From Hydrogenophaga sp. PAMC20947 (GTDB taxonomy: Bacteria > Pseudomonadota > Gammaproteobacteria > Burkholderiales > Burkholderiaceae_C), in NCBI RefSeq assembly GCF_004795855.1, contig NZ_CP039252.1, forward strand, positions 1,736,001 to 1,800,000: a stretch of DNA of 64,000 nucleotides, given 5' to 3'. The notes below the pieces were generated by a model. The model did no database searches, was not told the origin of the DNA, and saw only the letters and a program-made list of their open reading frames with translations. The position numbers and the translations under genes are program-made. Positions 42,198 to 52,051 of the stretch are shown one piece after another. Positions within the stretch are counted from its first letter, which is position 1; each line of letters starts with the position of its first letter.

Positions 42198-44111
42198 GTG
42201 AATGCTTCTACAACTGCCCCACCCGCCCGCCGCCCCATCCGTGAGCTGCCCGACGAACTGATCAGCCAGATCGCGGCCGGCGAAGTTGTGGAGCGTCCGG
42301 CCTCAGTGGTGCGCGAGCTCGTGGACAACGCCCTGGATGCAGGCGCTACCCAGATCACCTTGCGCTTGCAAGCGGGGGGCGTGCGGTTGATCAGCGTGGA
42401 AGACAACGGCTATGGCATCTTGCGCGCCGAACTGCCCACCGCGCTCAAACGCCACGCCACCAGCAAGATCGCCAGCCTGGGCGATCTTGAATCGGTGGAC
42501 ACCATGGGCTTTCGGGGCGAAGCCCTGGCTGCGATCTGCTCGATCGCCGAAGTCTCTCTGCTGACCCGGGTCGATACCGAAGCAGAGCCTCATGGCTGGC
42601 TGCTCGACGGACGCAGCGGCGAGCTGCAACCCGCGGCACGCTCCCGCGGCACCACCGTCGAAGTCCGTGAGCTGTTTTTTGCCACTCCCGCGCGCCGCAA
42701 GTTTTTGAAAACCGACGCCACCGAACTGGCCCATTGCGTGGAAGCCGTGCGCCGCCATGCGCTGGCCCGCCCGGACGTGGGCTTTGCCATCTGGCACGAC
42801 GGCAAGCTTTCGACCCAGTGGCGCGCCGTGCCCGGCGGGGGCATGGATGCCTTGCGCCAGCGCTTGGTCGATGTGCTGGGCGAGGCCTTTGTCGAGCAAG
42901 CCGTGGCCGTTGACTGGCCGGTGCATGCGCCAGAGGCCACTGAATACGGCGGTCAGCGCCTGCGCGTCTGGGGCTTCGCGGGCGTTCCCGATGCCGCGCG
43001 CTCGCGCAATGACTGGCAGTTTGCCTATGTCAACGGCCGCTACGTGCGCGACAAAACCATCACCCACGCCGCACGCAGCGCCTACGAAGATGTGCTGCAC
43101 GGCCACCGGCAGCCGGTCTTTGCCCTCTTCATCACGCTCGACCCCGCCAGGGTCGATGTGAACGTGCACCCGACAAAGATCGAAGTGCGCTTTCGGGATG
43201 GTCGCGAAGTGCACCAGGGCGTGCGGCACGCAGTGGAGAACGCGCTGGCCGCGCCACGCGCCGGGGCAGCGCTGGACAAATCGACTCCCGTGGCCACGTT
43301 GTCACCCACAACCAGCGGGTTGGGTCTTCAGTCCGACCGATTTACCGCTCCCCAACGCGCCCAGGTGCAAGACCCGCTGCGCTTCCCCAGCAGCTACAGC
43401 CCCCTGCCGGAAGTTGGCCACCGCGTGAGCGATATGTCAGCGTTGTGGCAGCCGAGCAGCGCCCAAGCAAACAACCCGCTTCAGCCAACGCTGTCGGCCC
43501 ATCCGGCGCCCTCGCTGCCCGACGGCGACTGGCCGCTGGGTCGGGCCATTGCGCAACTGCAAGGCGTGTATATCCTGGCCGAGAACACGCAGGGGCTGGT
43601 GGTGGTGGACATGCACGCTGCCCACGAACGCATCGTCTACGAGCGCCTCAAGCAGCAAATGGACAGCGAACAACTCGCCAGCCAGCCGTTGCTCATTCCC
43701 GCCACCTTTGCGGCGACACCGCAAGAAGTGGCGACCGCCGAAGAACAAGCCGTGGTTCTCGCCATGCTGGGGCTGGAAGTGGTGCCGTTTTCGCCCAAAA
43801 CGCTGGCGGTGCGCGCTGTACCGACCACATTGGCCCAGGGCGACCCCGTGGAGCTCGCCCGCAGCGTGCTGGCCGAGCTGGCCCAACACGACGCCAGCAC
43901 CGTGGTCCAACGCGCCCGCAACGAGCTGCTCGCCACCATGGCCTGCCACGGCGCCGTGCGCGCCAACCGGCGCCTGACCCTCGAGGAGATGAATGCCCTG
44001 CTGCGCCAGATGGAAGTCACCGAACGATCAGATCAATGCAACCACGGCCGGCCGACCTGGCGGCAGATGGGCATGAAAGAGCTGGACGCCTTGTTCATGC
44101 GCGGGCGTTAA
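42198..44111 (+). CDS. mutL: DNA mismatch repair protein MutL, endonuclease type
   Basis: 637 residues from GTG 42198. The GHKL ATPase has ELVDNALDAGA (E40, N44), DNGYGI (D69) and MGFRGEAL. The C-terminal dimerisation domain carries the endonuclease motif as DMHAAHERIVYE (D471, E477, E482; Met in place of the usual Gln), plus ACHGAVRA and CNHGRPT. These three motifs mark MutL proteins that nick DNA themselves, as in Neisseria, and fit organisms without MutH/Dam-directed repair. The middle linker (about 345-430) is Pro/Ser/Gln-rich. It follows amiC by 66 bp and has its own -10. Confidence 0.95.
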   Translation: MNASTTAPPARRPIRELPDELISQIAAGEVVERPASVVRELVDNALDAGATQITLRLQAGGVRLISVEDNGYGILRAELPTALKRHATSKIASLGDLESVDTMGFRGEALAAICSIAEVSLLTRVDTEAEPHGWLLDGRSGELQPAARSRGTTVEVRELFFATPARRKFLKTDATELAHCVEAVRRHALARPDVGFAIWHDGKLSTQWRAVPGGGMDALRQRLVDVLGEAFVEQAVAVDWPVHAPEATEYGGQRLRVWGFAGVPDAARSRNDWQFAYVNGRYVRDKTITHAARSAYEDVLHGHRQPVFALFITLDPARVDVNVHPTKIEVRFRDGREVHQGVRHAVENALAAPRAGAALDKSTPVATLSPTTSGLGLQSDRFTAPQRAQVQDPLRFPSSYSPLPEVGHRVSDMSALWQPSSAQANNPLQPTLSAHPAPSLPDGDWPLGRAIAQLQGVYILAENTQGLVVVDMHAAHERIVYERLKQQMDSEQLASQPLLIPATFAATPQEVATAEEQAVVLAMLGLEVVPFSPKTLAVRAVPTTLAQGDPVELARSVLAELAQHDASTVVQRARNELLATMACHGAVRANRRLTLEEMNALLRQMEVTERSDQCNHGRPTWRQMGMKELDALFMRGR

Positions 44112-44149
44112 GGCCGGACACCCATCCGGGCAAATACCTCATCGGGCGC

Positions 44150-45283
44150 TCAGTCCAGCGTCTGCCGGTACCGCTTCAAAGCCACAGCACCCGCCACCGC
44201 GGTGAACAGCAGCATGGGCCACAAATCGCCCCAGAGCTGCGGCGCCTCGGTGCCTTTGAGCATGATGCCGCGCACGATGCGCAGGAAATGGGTCAACGGC
44301 AGCGCTTCCCCAATCCATTGCGCCCATTCCGGCATGCCGCGAAAAGGGAACATGAAGCCCGAGAGCAGAAGGGACGGCAGGAAGAAAAAGAAGGTCATCT
44401 GCATGGCCTGCAGCTGGTTGCGCGCGACGGTGGAAAACGTGAACCCCACGGCCAGATTGGCCACGATGAAAATGCCAATCATGACCATCAGCAACCCGAA
44501 GCTGCCCAGCATCGGGACCTGAAACAGCAACCACGCAGCGCCCAGAATCACGCTGAGCTGCACATAACCCATCACCACATAGGGCAGGATCTTGCCCACC
44601 ATCACCTCAAAAGGTCGCACCGGCGTGGCAAGCAGGTTTTCCATGGTGCCACGCTCGCGCTCGCGCGTCATGGCCAGGCCGGTGAGCATCACCATGGTCA
44701 TGGTGAGAATGGTGCCGATCAGTCCGGGCACGATGTTGTAGCGCGAGAGACCTTCGGGGTTGTAACGGCGGTGCACACGCAGTTCAAACGGCGCTGCGCC
44801 AGCACTCAACGACCGCAAGGGCCCGATCAGGTCGTGGCCCAGGGCTTGTACCGTCAATTGCCCCAAAGCCGCGATGGCATTGCCCGATGCCGAGGGATCG
44901 GTGGCGTCCACCGCCACCAGCACCGCAGGTTTGTCGCCGCGCACCACGTCGCGCGAAAAGTCGGGTGGGATCACGATCATGAATTGCACATCGCCTTCGG
45001 CGAGCAGCTCGTCGGCCTCTCGCTGGCTGGTGCCCTGACTGACCACTTTGAAGTAGCCAGTGTTCTGCAAAGCGGTCACCAGGCTGCGCGCCATAGGCCC
45101 AGCATCGGCCGACACAATGGCCGTGGGCAGGCCCTTGGGATCGGTGTTGATGGCGTAGCCAAACAAAATCAGCTGCATCACCGGCACACCCACCGCCATG
45201 GCAAAGGTGAGCCGGTCACGCAGCATTTGCTGAAACTCTTTGATGAACACGGCCCACGTACGGGCGACAGAAAAGCGTTTCAT
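44150..45283 (-). CDS. ABC-2 type transporter permease (YbhS/YhhJ-like)
   Basis: 377 residues: an N-terminal helix (LTFAMAVGVPVMQLILFGYAI), a ~120-residue periplasmic domain, and five C-terminal helices around TRERERGTMENLLATPV, the ABC-2 signature. It exports drugs or lipophilic compounds with the ATPase and HlyD partners encoded upstream on minus. Its ATG overlaps the ATPase stop as ATGA. E. coli-type operons of this kind usually encode two permeases (YbhS and YbhR); only one is present, so it may act as a homodimer. Confidence 0.9.
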   Translation of the reverse strand: MKRFSVARTWAVFIKEFQQMLRDRLTFAMAVGVPVMQLILFGYAINTDPKGLPTAIVSADAGPMARSLVTALQNTGYFKVVSQGTSQREADELLAEGDVQFMIVIPPDFSRDVVRGDKPAVLVAVDATDPSASGNAIAALGQLTVQALGHDLIGPLRSLSAGAAPFELRVHRRYNPEGLSRYNIVPGLIGTILTMTMVMLTGLAMTRERERGTMENLLATPVRPFEVMVGKILPYVVMGYVQLSVILGAAWLLFQVPMLGSFGLLMVMIGIFIVANLAVGFTFSTVARNQLQAMQMTFFFFLPSLLLSGFMFPFRGMPEWAQWIGEALPLTHFLRIVRGIMLKGTEAPQLWGDLWPMLLFTAVAGAVALKRYRQTLD

Positions 45284-46224
45284 GCGGGGGCCTTCGCTGC
45301 GGCTGCCGCAAAGTTGTCCTGCGATTGATCGATCAGGCTGATAAACACATCTTCCAGGCTGGCGCGCGCTTCGCTCACACGCAGGCCATCTTGCCCATGC
45401 AACGGTGCAAGCGACCGCTGCAGAAGCGCCGCATCACGCCCGGCCACATGCAGTGTGGTGCCGAACGCAACCACGCTCTGCACACCTGGCAGCGCCCGCA
45501 ACCGATCGCTCCACACATGCTCGCCCGCACCGGCTACCGACCAGACCGAGAGGCCGGCACCATCAACGATCTCGCGCTCGCTTCCGCGCGCCAGGATCTT
45601 GCCGTAGGCGATGTAGACCAGATCGTGGCAGCGCGCGGCCTCGTCCATGTAGTGGGTAGACACCAGCACGGTGATGCCCTGCGCAGCCAGCCGGTGGATC
45701 TCGTCCCAGAAGTCGCGCCGGGCCTTGGGATCAACGCCCGCAGTGGGTTCATCGAGCAACAGCAAGCGCGGCTCATGGATCAGGCAGGCGGCCAGCGCCA
45801 GACGCTGCTTCCAGCCGCCCGAGAGCATGCCCGCAAGCTGGTGTTGCCGCTCCTGCAAACCCAGGCGCTCCAACGCCTGGTCCACCGCAAGCTTGCGCTT
45901 CGGCAGCTCGAACAAGCGAGCCACGAAGTCCAGGTTCTCCCGGATCGACAAATCCTCGTAAAGGCCGAACTTCTGCGTCATGTAACCCACCTGGCGCTTG
46001 AGCGCAGCCGCCTCACGGCGGAAGTCCAGGCCCAGGCAAACGCCTTCGCCCGCATCGGGTTTCAGCAGGCCGCAGAGCATGCGGATGGTGGTGGTCTTGC
46101 CGCTGCCGTTGGGGCCCAGAAAACCGCAGATGCGCCCCTCGCCCACCTGCAGCGCCACATCGTTGACGACGGCGCGCCCGCCATAACACTTGGTCAGGCC
46201 GCGCACGTCAATGGCGAGCTTCAT
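45280..46224 (-). CDS. ABC transporter ATP-binding protein (YbhF-like, single domain)
   Basis: 314 residues with one nucleotide-binding domain: Walker A GPNGSGKTTT, signature LSGGWKQR, Walker B LLLLDEP and the H-loop STHYMDEA. The C-terminal ~80 residues are the extension seen in drug-export ATPases. YbhF of E. coli has two such domains in one chain; this one has one. The ATG at 46224 overlaps the HlyD stop (ATGA), so the four genes of the operon are all coupled. Confidence 0.93.
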   Translation of the reverse strand: MKLAIDVRGLTKCYGGRAVVNDVALQVGEGRICGFLGPNGSGKTTTIRMLCGLLKPDAGEGVCLGLDFRREAAALKRQVGYMTQKFGLYEDLSIRENLDFVARLFELPKRKLAVDQALERLGLQERQHQLAGMLSGGWKQRLALAACLIHEPRLLLLDEPTAGVDPKARRDFWDEIHRLAAQGITVLVSTHYMDEAARCHDLVYIAYGKILARGSEREIVDGAGLSVWSVAGAGEHVWSDRLRALPGVQSVVAFGTTLHVAGRDAALLQRSLAPLHGQDGLRVSEARASLEDVFISLIDQSQDNFAAAAAKAPA

Positions 46225-47204
46225 GCCGGCGCCTTGTCCAGGCGTTTGACATCCAGCGGCTGGCCGGGATGCAGGCGCGCGCCATCGGCCGGGCGCGGTC
46301 TGGCCTCCACGAGGAACACCAGCTTCGCGCGCTGGGCGTTGGAGTAAATCACCGGCGGCGTGAATTCCGGGCCCGTGGCGATGCGTGAAATCTGGGCTGG
46401 TACCGGCTCGCCACAGCCATCGCAGCTGAGCGACACCCACTGCCCCAGCGCCAGCAAGGCTACTTCGTTTTCGCGCACATAAAAGCGCGCCTTGGTACCA
46501 CCAGGTGGCAGCAGCGCCAGCACCGGCTGGCCGGGCATCACGTATTCCCCCACCCGAAAGAACACCTCGGTCACATGGGCAAGGGCCGGCGCCTGCTGCT
46601 GTTTCTGCGCCAGCCGCCAGTCGGCCTGGCGCACCATCCCGGCCTGGGCCTGAGCCTGGGCCTGAGCCGCTGAGCGCGCGTCGCTGCGCGCGGGCAGCGC
46701 CGCGACACGCAGACTGGCCTGCAGTTCGGCCACGCGTGCACGGGCCTGGTCGTGCGTGGCCCGGGCCTGGTCTTCGCCAGCGGGCGAGATAAAGCCCTGG
46801 GCTACCAGCTCTCGCTGGCGCTGCCAGGCGGTCTGCGCCAGCACGGCCGCCGTCTTCGCTTGGGCCAGCTGTGCACGGGTCACGGCCAGTTCATCGCTGC
46901 GCCGGCCCTTGGTGGTGTCGGCCGCCTGCGCCTCGGCCGCCACCAGACGGGCCCTGGATTCGTCTCGCGCGGCCAGCTCGGCTTGTGCGTCCAGCGCGAA
47001 CAGCGTGTCACCGCGCCCAACCAAGTCTCCAACCTGGACCGACAACTGGTCCAGCCGACCGCCAATGGGGGCGGCCAGATAGATGTAATCGCCTTCGGCG
47101 TAGCCCGCCCAGGCAGGCGGTGGCGCTTCGCTGCAGGCCGCCAGGCCCAGCGCCATCAGCAGGCCGGTCAACGCACGCCGGATCGCTCGGTCAATCATGT
47201 TCAT
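46221..47204 (-). CDS. HlyD-family membrane fusion (periplasmic adaptor) lipoprotein
   Basis: 327 residues. A lipoprotein-like signal (LLMALGLAAC, lipobox LAAC) or a single anchor leads into the split lipoyl domain (YIYLAAPIGGRLDQLSVQVGDLV ... VFFRVGEYVMPGQPVLALL) around a long Ala/Gln/Arg-rich coiled-coil hairpin, then a beta-barrel domain. It links the inner-membrane pump to an outer-membrane channel; no TolC gene is present. The ATG at 47204 overlaps the TetR stop (ATGA). Confidence 0.92.
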   Translation of the reverse strand: MNMIDRAIRRALTGLLMALGLAACSEAPPPAWAGYAEGDYIYLAAPIGGRLDQLSVQVGDLVGRGDTLFALDAQAELAARDESRARLVAAEAQAADTTKGRRSDELAVTRAQLAQAKTAAVLAQTAWQRQRELVAQGFISPAGEDQARATHDQARARVAELQASLRVAALPARSDARSAAQAQAQAQAGMVRQADWRLAQKQQQAPALAHVTEVFFRVGEYVMPGQPVLALLPPGGTKARFYVRENEVALLALGQWVSLSCDGCGEPVPAQISRIATGPEFTPPVIYSNAQRAKLVFLVEARPRPADGARLHPGQPLDVKRLDKAPA

Positions 47205-47833
47205 CCTTCCCGGCCGCACAGGGCCGCAATCGCCATGTCGGCACGCACCGCTATGGCCGCGTCCGACACCACCTCGTCCTCCAGCCGATCAGCGGGCAAG
47301 GCGGCCCCCAGTTCCAACGCCTGCAGCCGTCCCGCCACCAGGACGGGAGCGACCACCGCACCCATCAGAAACACCATACGCTGCAAAGCAGGCATGGGCC
47401 GGAGTTCGCCGCCGCGCTCGGCCTCCTCGAGCAAGGCGGTGACCAGGTGCAGATGCCGGGGCGCGTTGTCGCGCACAAAGGCCATTGCCACCGCCTCGCC
47501 TTGACCCGCATCGGCCCAAATGCGGCCCACCTCCGCCCCATGGCATCGCAGAAAACCCCCTACCGAAAGCAGCACGCCGCGCAGGCGCTGCAGCGGCGGG
47601 CCCGGCAACCGGGCCGCGCCGCTGAGCTGCTCAAACATTTCTTCATAAAGGCTTTGCAGCAGCACCCGCAGGAATTGCTCCTTGCGGCCGAAATGGTAGT
47701 GAAACAGGCTGGGGTTCACGCCCGCGTGCTCGGCGACGATGCGCACCGACAGGCCGGCACAGCCATGGCGGGCATACAAGGCACGCCCGCTGGCGAGCAT
47801 GGCCTGATCAACATGGAGCGAGGGTCTGGGCAT
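47201..47833 (-). CDS. TetR-family repressor of the efflux operon
   Basis: 210 residues. The N-terminal helix-turn-helix is LSVRIVAEHAGVNPSLFHYHFGRKEQFLR; the C-terminal ligand-binding part is Ala/Leu-rich. It heads the HlyD-ATPase-permease operon, an order known from the E. coli ybiH(cecR)-ybhGFSR locus, so autoregulation by the palindrome at 47854-47881 is likely. I chose the ATG at 47833 (MPRPSLHVDQ), the usual start before the first helix; a longer in-frame start lies upstream but overlaps the operator. Confidence 0.9.
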   Translation of the reverse strand: MPRPSLHVDQAMLASGRALYARHGCAGLSVRIVAEHAGVNPSLFHYHFGRKEQFLRVLLQSLYEEMFEQLSGAARLPGPPLQRLRGVLLSVGGFLRCHGAEVGRIWADAGQGEAVAMAFVRDNAPRHLHLVTALLEEAERGGELRPMPALQRMVFLMGAVVAPVLVAGRLQALELGAALPADRLEDEVVSDAAIAVRADMAIAALCGREG

Positions 47834-47853
47834 GGTGTGGCGCGTGAAAGTCC

Positions 47854-47881
47854 TGATTATTGGTCGACTGACCAATAATCA
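47854..47881. promoter_or_regulatory. TetR-type operator palindrome
   Basis: TGATTATTGGTC and its exact reverse complement flank a central GACT: 12-bp arms, 28 bp overall. It is 20 bp upstream of the TetR start and 90 bp upstream of the divergent lipoprotein hydrolase gene. AT-rich within GC-rich surroundings. This is the expected shape of an autoregulated TetR operator. Confidence 0.85.
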
Positions 47882-47971
47882 CAAGTCGGAATGCCCCACA
47901 ACGGGAGCGGCATGGCCCTTCACAATGAATAGCCCCTGAACTTTTCGCCCGGACTGTCCTCCACTCCCTAC

Positions 47972-48823
47972 ATGAAACGCTTGTTGATCCTCTCCCTGGC
48001 CCTGGCAGCCCTGCTGGCCGGTTGCTCCAGTCTGGATGAGCGCCAACGCGCCTGGATCTTTCAACCCTCCGACCGGAGCTGGTGGCGGGGAGAGCAGGCT
48101 GCGGCGGGTATGAGCGATGTCTGGATCGACTTCACTGCAGAGGAAAGCGGTCAGCCCGTCAAGCTGCATGGCCTGTGGCTGGCCCACGAATCCCTGGGCA
48201 ACAATGCCCAGGCGCCGGTGATGCTGTACCTGCACGGCGCGCGCTTCAACGTCACGGGCTCGGCCTTTCGTGCCCGGCGCATGCAGGAGCTGGGGTTTTC
48301 GGTGCTGTCGGTGGACTACCGTGGCTTTGGCAAGAGCACCCCCGAGCTGCCGTCAGAAGCCATGGCGGTGGAAGACGCTCGAGCAGCCTGGGCATGGCTG
48401 GGCCGCGAATACCCCAACCGGCCACGCTACATTTTCGGGCACTCCCTGGGCGGGGCCATCGCCATCGAGTTGGCCGCACAAGTCAGCGACGAAGCCGGTA
48501 CGCTGGTTGAAGGCAGCTTCACGTCCATCCCCGACGTGGTCAGCTCCTACAAATGGGGCTGGCTGCCCCTGGGGCCACTGATCACACAGCGCTTTGAGGC
48601 GGTCAAACGGGTGGCCGACTTGGGATCTCCGCTGCTGGTGGTGCACGGCAGCGAAGACAGCACCATCGCGCCCGAGCTCGGCAGAAAGCTGTTTGAGGCA
48701 GCAAAAGGTCGAAAGCGTTTTGAGCTGGTCATGGGGGGCTCCCACCACAACACCAATGCGGTCGGCCAACCGCAATACCGGCTCGCACTGGCCGACCTGT
48801 TTGGCTTGCCCCTGGCGCCCTGA
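47972..48823 (+). CDS. Alpha/beta hydrolase lipoprotein
   Basis: 283 residues. A clear lipoprotein signal (LLILSLALAALLAGC, lipobox LAGC). The mature part is an alpha/beta hydrolase: oxyanion strand YLHGARFNV, nucleophile elbow GHSLGG, Asp in VVHGSEDSTI and His in GGSHHNTNA. Similar to the BAAT/serine-aminopeptidase-like membrane-linked hydrolases (YfhR/abhydrolase_12). Substrate unknown. It diverges from the TetR operon and could be co-controlled by the same palindrome. Confidence 0.85.
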   Translation: MKRLLILSLALAALLAGCSSLDERQRAWIFQPSDRSWWRGEQAAAGMSDVWIDFTAEESGQPVKLHGLWLAHESLGNNAQAPVMLYLHGARFNVTGSAFRARRMQELGFSVLSVDYRGFGKSTPELPSEAMAVEDARAAWAWLGREYPNRPRYIFGHSLGGAIAIELAAQVSDEAGTLVEGSFTSIPDVVSSYKWGWLPLGPLITQRFEAVKRVADLGSPLLVVHGSEDSTIAPELGRKLFEAAKGRKRFELVMGGSHHNTNAVGQPQYRLALADLFGLPLAP

Positions 48824-48910
48824 ACTCGCTTCGCTCGATGAGGTCCTGTGAAGGACTGCATCGGTTCAGGCCCCGTTCAAGGGGCGCAGGGCATCTGCTA
48901 CGCTCCTGCG

Positions 48911-50179
48911 ATGCCTGTTTCGCCCCCCTCCATGTCACCCGCGCTGGTCGTGCTGATGCTCTCGCTCCTGCTGGGACTGCAACCTATCACGACCGACCTG
49001 TACCTGCCCGCCCTGCCTTCGATCACGGAGGGATTTGGCGCATCCATGCCACAAGCCCAGCTCACCCTCACGGCGCTGCTGCTGTCGTTTGGCGCATCGC
49101 AGATGGTGTGGGGGCCGTTGTCTGACCGCTTTGGGCGCCGCCCCATCTTGCTGGTCGGCATGACCACCTATGTACTGGCGTCCATCGGCAGCGCGCTGGC
49201 GCCGAGCATGGAGATGCTGATTGGCTGGCGCATGGCACAAGGCGTGGCCATGGGCGCAGGTGTGATGTGTGCCCGGGCTGTGGTCCGCGATCTGTACGAA
49301 CCCACCGAAGGCGCGCGCATGATGTCCAAAGGCCTGTCCGGGCTGGGGGTGATTGCCTGTGTTTGCGCACCGCTGGGCGGTTTGCTCAGCGAGCTGTTCA
49401 ACTGGCGCATCGCCCTGACAACGCTGGCGGTGTTCGGCGCCAGCGCACTGGCCCTGGTGGCGTGGCGCTTTGAAGAAACCTTGCAGGTCGCCAACCGCCA
49501 GCCACTCGCCCCGGGGGCGCTGCTGCGCAGCTGGTTCAGCATCTTGCGCAACCGCACCTTTTGGGCGTTTGCCTTGCTGGCCACCGCTTCTTACGGCGGT
49601 CTTTTCACTTTTCTCGCGGCGAGCTCGTTCGTGTTCATCCAGGTCCTGGGCCTGTCCAAAACCCATTACGGCCTGCTGATGTTTTCGATGGCGCTGAGCT
49701 ACATCGCCGGCACCATCATCTGCCGCCGCCTGCTGGTGCATTTTGGCGTGCGCCGCACGGTCGCCATCGGCGGCGCGTGCACGCTGACGGCGGGAACCAG
49801 CATGGGGGTGATGGGGCTCATGGGGATTGAAGGTGTCTGGGCCATCATGGTGCCGTTCTACCTGTTCATGCTGGGGCACGGCATACACCAGCCCTGCGGG
49901 CAAAGCGGCGCGGTCAGCCCCTTCCCCAAATCAGCGGGCGCCGCCTCGGCACTCAGCGGTTTCCTGATGATGGTGGCCGCCTTCGGCATGGGTGGGTGGC
50001 TGGGCAAGAGCCTGGCAGGGATTGGCGAAGGACAAGGTAGCGTATTGCCATTGACCAATGGCATCTGGTTCTGGAGCGTGGTGATCACCGCCATCGCCTG
50101 GACGCTGGTTCAGCGCTACGGTCAGGTGACCACCCCGCCTCAGCGCGAAGTTTCCCTCGATCTGCCGTCAACACCCTGA
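48911..50179 (+). CDS. Bcr/CflA-type MFS drug-efflux transporter
   Basis: 422 residues, twelve membrane helices. The first helix and loop ([16 protein letters not shown]) and the motif A loop between helices 2 and 3 ([14 protein letters not shown]) are the Bcr/CflA signatures, with [22 protein letters not shown] next. Proton-coupled exporters of bicyclomycin, chloramphenicol, sulfonamides or small metabolites; substrate unknown. A start at 48932 (MSPALVVL) is also possible. The gene is followed by miaA at 5 bp. Confidence 0.9.
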   Translation: MPVSPPSMSPALVVLMLSLLLGLQPITTDLYLPALPSITEGFGASMPQAQLTLTALLLSFGASQMVWGPLSDRFGRRPILLVGMTTYVLASIGSALAPSMEMLIGWRMAQGVAMGAGVMCARAVVRDLYEPTEGARMMSKGLSGLGVIACVCAPLGGLLSELFNWRIALTTLAVFGASALALVAWRFEETLQVANRQPLAPGALLRSWFSILRNRTFWAFALLATASYGGLFTFLAASSFVFIQVLGLSKTHYGLLMFSMALSYIAGTIICRRLLVHFGVRRTVAIGGACTLTAGTSMGVMGLMGIEGVWAIMVPFYLFMLGHGIHQPCGQSGAVSPFPKSAGAASALSGFLMMVAAFGMGGWLGKSLAGIGEGQGSVLPLTNGIWFWSVVITAIAWTLVQRYGQVTTPPQREVSLDLPSTP

Positions 50180-50184
50180 GTCCG

Positions 50185-51168
50185 ATGCCCCACCCTGCGA
50201 CCCCACCCCTTTGTCTCGCCATTGCGGGCCCCACGGCCAGCGGAAAAACCGCAGCGGCCCTGGCCATTGCCCAACGCTGGCCTGTGGAGATCATCAGCGT
50301 GGACTCGGCCCTGGTGTACCGGGGCATGGACATCGGCACCGCCAAGCCTTCAGCCGCAGAGCTGGCGGCTGTTCCCCACCACCTCATCGATACACGGGAT
50401 CCCCTGCAGGCCTACAGTGCGGCCGAATTCGTGAAAGACGCACGCCATTTGATCGGCGAGGTACAAGCGCGGGGCAAAACGCCGCTGCTGGTGGGCGGCA
50501 CCATGCTGTATTTCAGGGCCCTGATGAAAGGGCTGGACGACATGCCCAAGGCCAACGCCGAGGTGCGCCAGGCCATCGAAGCCCGCGCCCAGGCATTGGG
50601 TTGGCCCGCCCTTCACGATGAACTGGCCCGAATAGACCCACCGACCGCTGCCCGCCTGGCTCCCAACGATTCGCAGCGCATTCAAAGAGCCATCGAAGTC
50701 TTTGAGGTGTCGGGGCGGCCCATCTCCAGCTTTCAGACCGGTGGTGTCGAATCCACCCACGACAACCCGATCGGTCAGGGCGCCCTGCTTGCGCTCGAAC
50801 CCGCCGAACGGGCCTGGCTCCACGAGCGGATCGCTCAGCGTTTCGACGCCATGCTGGACGCGGGATTTCTCGATGAAGTCAGGTCTTTGCGTGCGCGGGG
50901 TGATCTGCACCCTGACTTGCCATCCATGCGCTGTGTGGGCTACCGACAGGCTTGGGAGGCCATGGACACCGTGGGTGGTAGCGCCCTCGATCCGAAGGCA
51001 CGCGCCGAGCTTCGGGACCGGGGCATCGTGGCCACCCGACAGCTGGCCAAACGCCAGCTCACCTGGTTGCGCTCCATGCCAGAGCGCCAATCGCTGCCTT
51101 GCGATGCGCCCGATGCGCCAGCCCAGACCCTGCAATGGGCCAAGGCCCACCTGGACCATCCAGCATGA
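50185..51168 (+). CDS. miaA: tRNA dimethylallyltransferase
   Basis: 327 residues. It isopentenylates A37 of tRNAs reading UNN codons, using dimethylallyl diphosphate. The P-loop GPTASGKT, the adjacent [25 protein letters not shown] and GGTMLYF blocks are all characteristic, as is the [13 protein letters not shown] stretch. The Arg/Glu-rich C-terminus has the family's Zn-independent tail. The stop overlaps the next gene as ATGA. Confidence 0.97.
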   Translation: MPHPATPPLCLAIAGPTASGKTAAALAIAQRWPVEIISVDSALVYRGMDIGTAKPSAAELAAVPHHLIDTRDPLQAYSAAEFVKDARHLIGEVQARGKTPLLVGGTMLYFRALMKGLDDMPKANAEVRQAIEARAQALGWPALHDELARIDPPTAARLAPNDSQRIQRAIEVFEVSGRPISSFQTGGVESTHDNPIGQGALLALEPAERAWLHERIAQRFDAMLDAGFLDEVRSLRARGDLHPDLPSMRCVGYRQAWEAMDTVGGSALDPKARAELRDRGIVATRQLAKRQLTWLRSMPERQSLPCDAPDAPAQTLQWAKAHLDHPA

Positions 51169-51812
51169 GCCTCGTGATCAGCAAACTGGGCAAGCGCTAC
51201 GGTGCCACGCCTGTCTTCAGCCAAGTGACCCTTACCGTGCCGGCCGGTGATTTCGTGGCCATTGTGGGCGAATCGGGCGTGGGCAAATCCAGCCTGCTCA
51301 ACTGCATGGCCGCACTGGACGATTGGAACGAAGGGTCCATTTTCCATGACGGCGTCGATCTGGGCCGCCTCAACGAAGTCCAGCGTGCCCACTGGCGCCG
51401 GAAAAATCTGGGCTTTGTCTTTCAGGCGTTTCATGTGTTGCCGCACCTGGATGTGGCGCAAAACGTGGGATTGCCCTTGTTGCTGCTCAAGCGGCCTGAT
51501 CCTGAACGGGTGCAGCGCATGCTGGCTGCGGTTGGGCTGGATGGCTTGGGAGCGCGGCTGCCGGCTCAGCTTTCAGGTGGCCAACTTCAGCGGGTTGCCA
51601 TCGCCCGCGCGCTGGTCCACCGCCCCGCCCTGTTGCTGGCCGACGAACCCACAGGCAACCTCGACCCGAGAACCGCAGCGCAGGTGATGGATGTGCTGCA
51701 GGCACAGGCCCAGGAAAGTGGCGCGGCCCTGTTGCTCGTCACACATTCCGACAGCGCGGCAGCCCGCGCCCACCGACTGCTGCGGCTCACGTCCAACGGC
51801 CTGATCGGTTGA
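51165..51812 (+). CDS. ABC transporter ATP-binding protein (LolD/MacB-like)
   Basis: 215 residues. Walker [10 protein letters not shown], signature LSGGQLQR, Walker [11 protein letters not shown] and the H-loop VTHSD make it an intact ATPase of the LolD/MacB/FtsE group (note [10 protein letters not shown]). No permease follows; partner unknown. The ATG at 51165 overlaps miaA (ATGA). An orphan ATPase after miaA is familiar from Comamonadaceae. Whether it serves the MCE permease at 35.1-35.9 kb is speculation. Confidence 0.88.
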   Translation: MSLVISKLGKRYGATPVFSQVTLTVPAGDFVAIVGESGVGKSSLLNCMAALDDWNEGSIFHDGVDLGRLNEVQRAHWRRKNLGFVFQAFHVLPHLDVAQNVGLPLLLLKRPDPERVQRMLAAVGLDGLGARLPAQLSGGQLQRVAIARALVHRPALLLADEPTGNLDPRTAAQVMDVLQAQAQESGAALLLVTHSDSAAARAHRLLRLTSNGLIG

Positions 51813-52051
51813 AGTGGTGCGCTCTGCGGCCCATGAGCAGGCCGAGGGTCGGATACCCGAGCGCTCGCCAACGTCATGAGGTGAATTTGCGTGGGACACT
51901 AACGCTGTGACGGTGGCGCAGTCGGGGTGGCTTGCCAGAAGATCGGCAAGGCTTCAACGAGATGGCCATGAAAACGACAGTGCTTCGGGGATCCATCCCG
52001 CACCCGCAGCTTTCGGCATTTATCAATTTTTCGCTTTTTCCCCGTTCAAGC

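Noticed and set aside
43445..45328. Long open frame (627 residues) on plus across the end of mutL and the ABC permease
   Set aside because: It spans two genes in opposite directions and translates to Arg/Pro/His-rich sequence.
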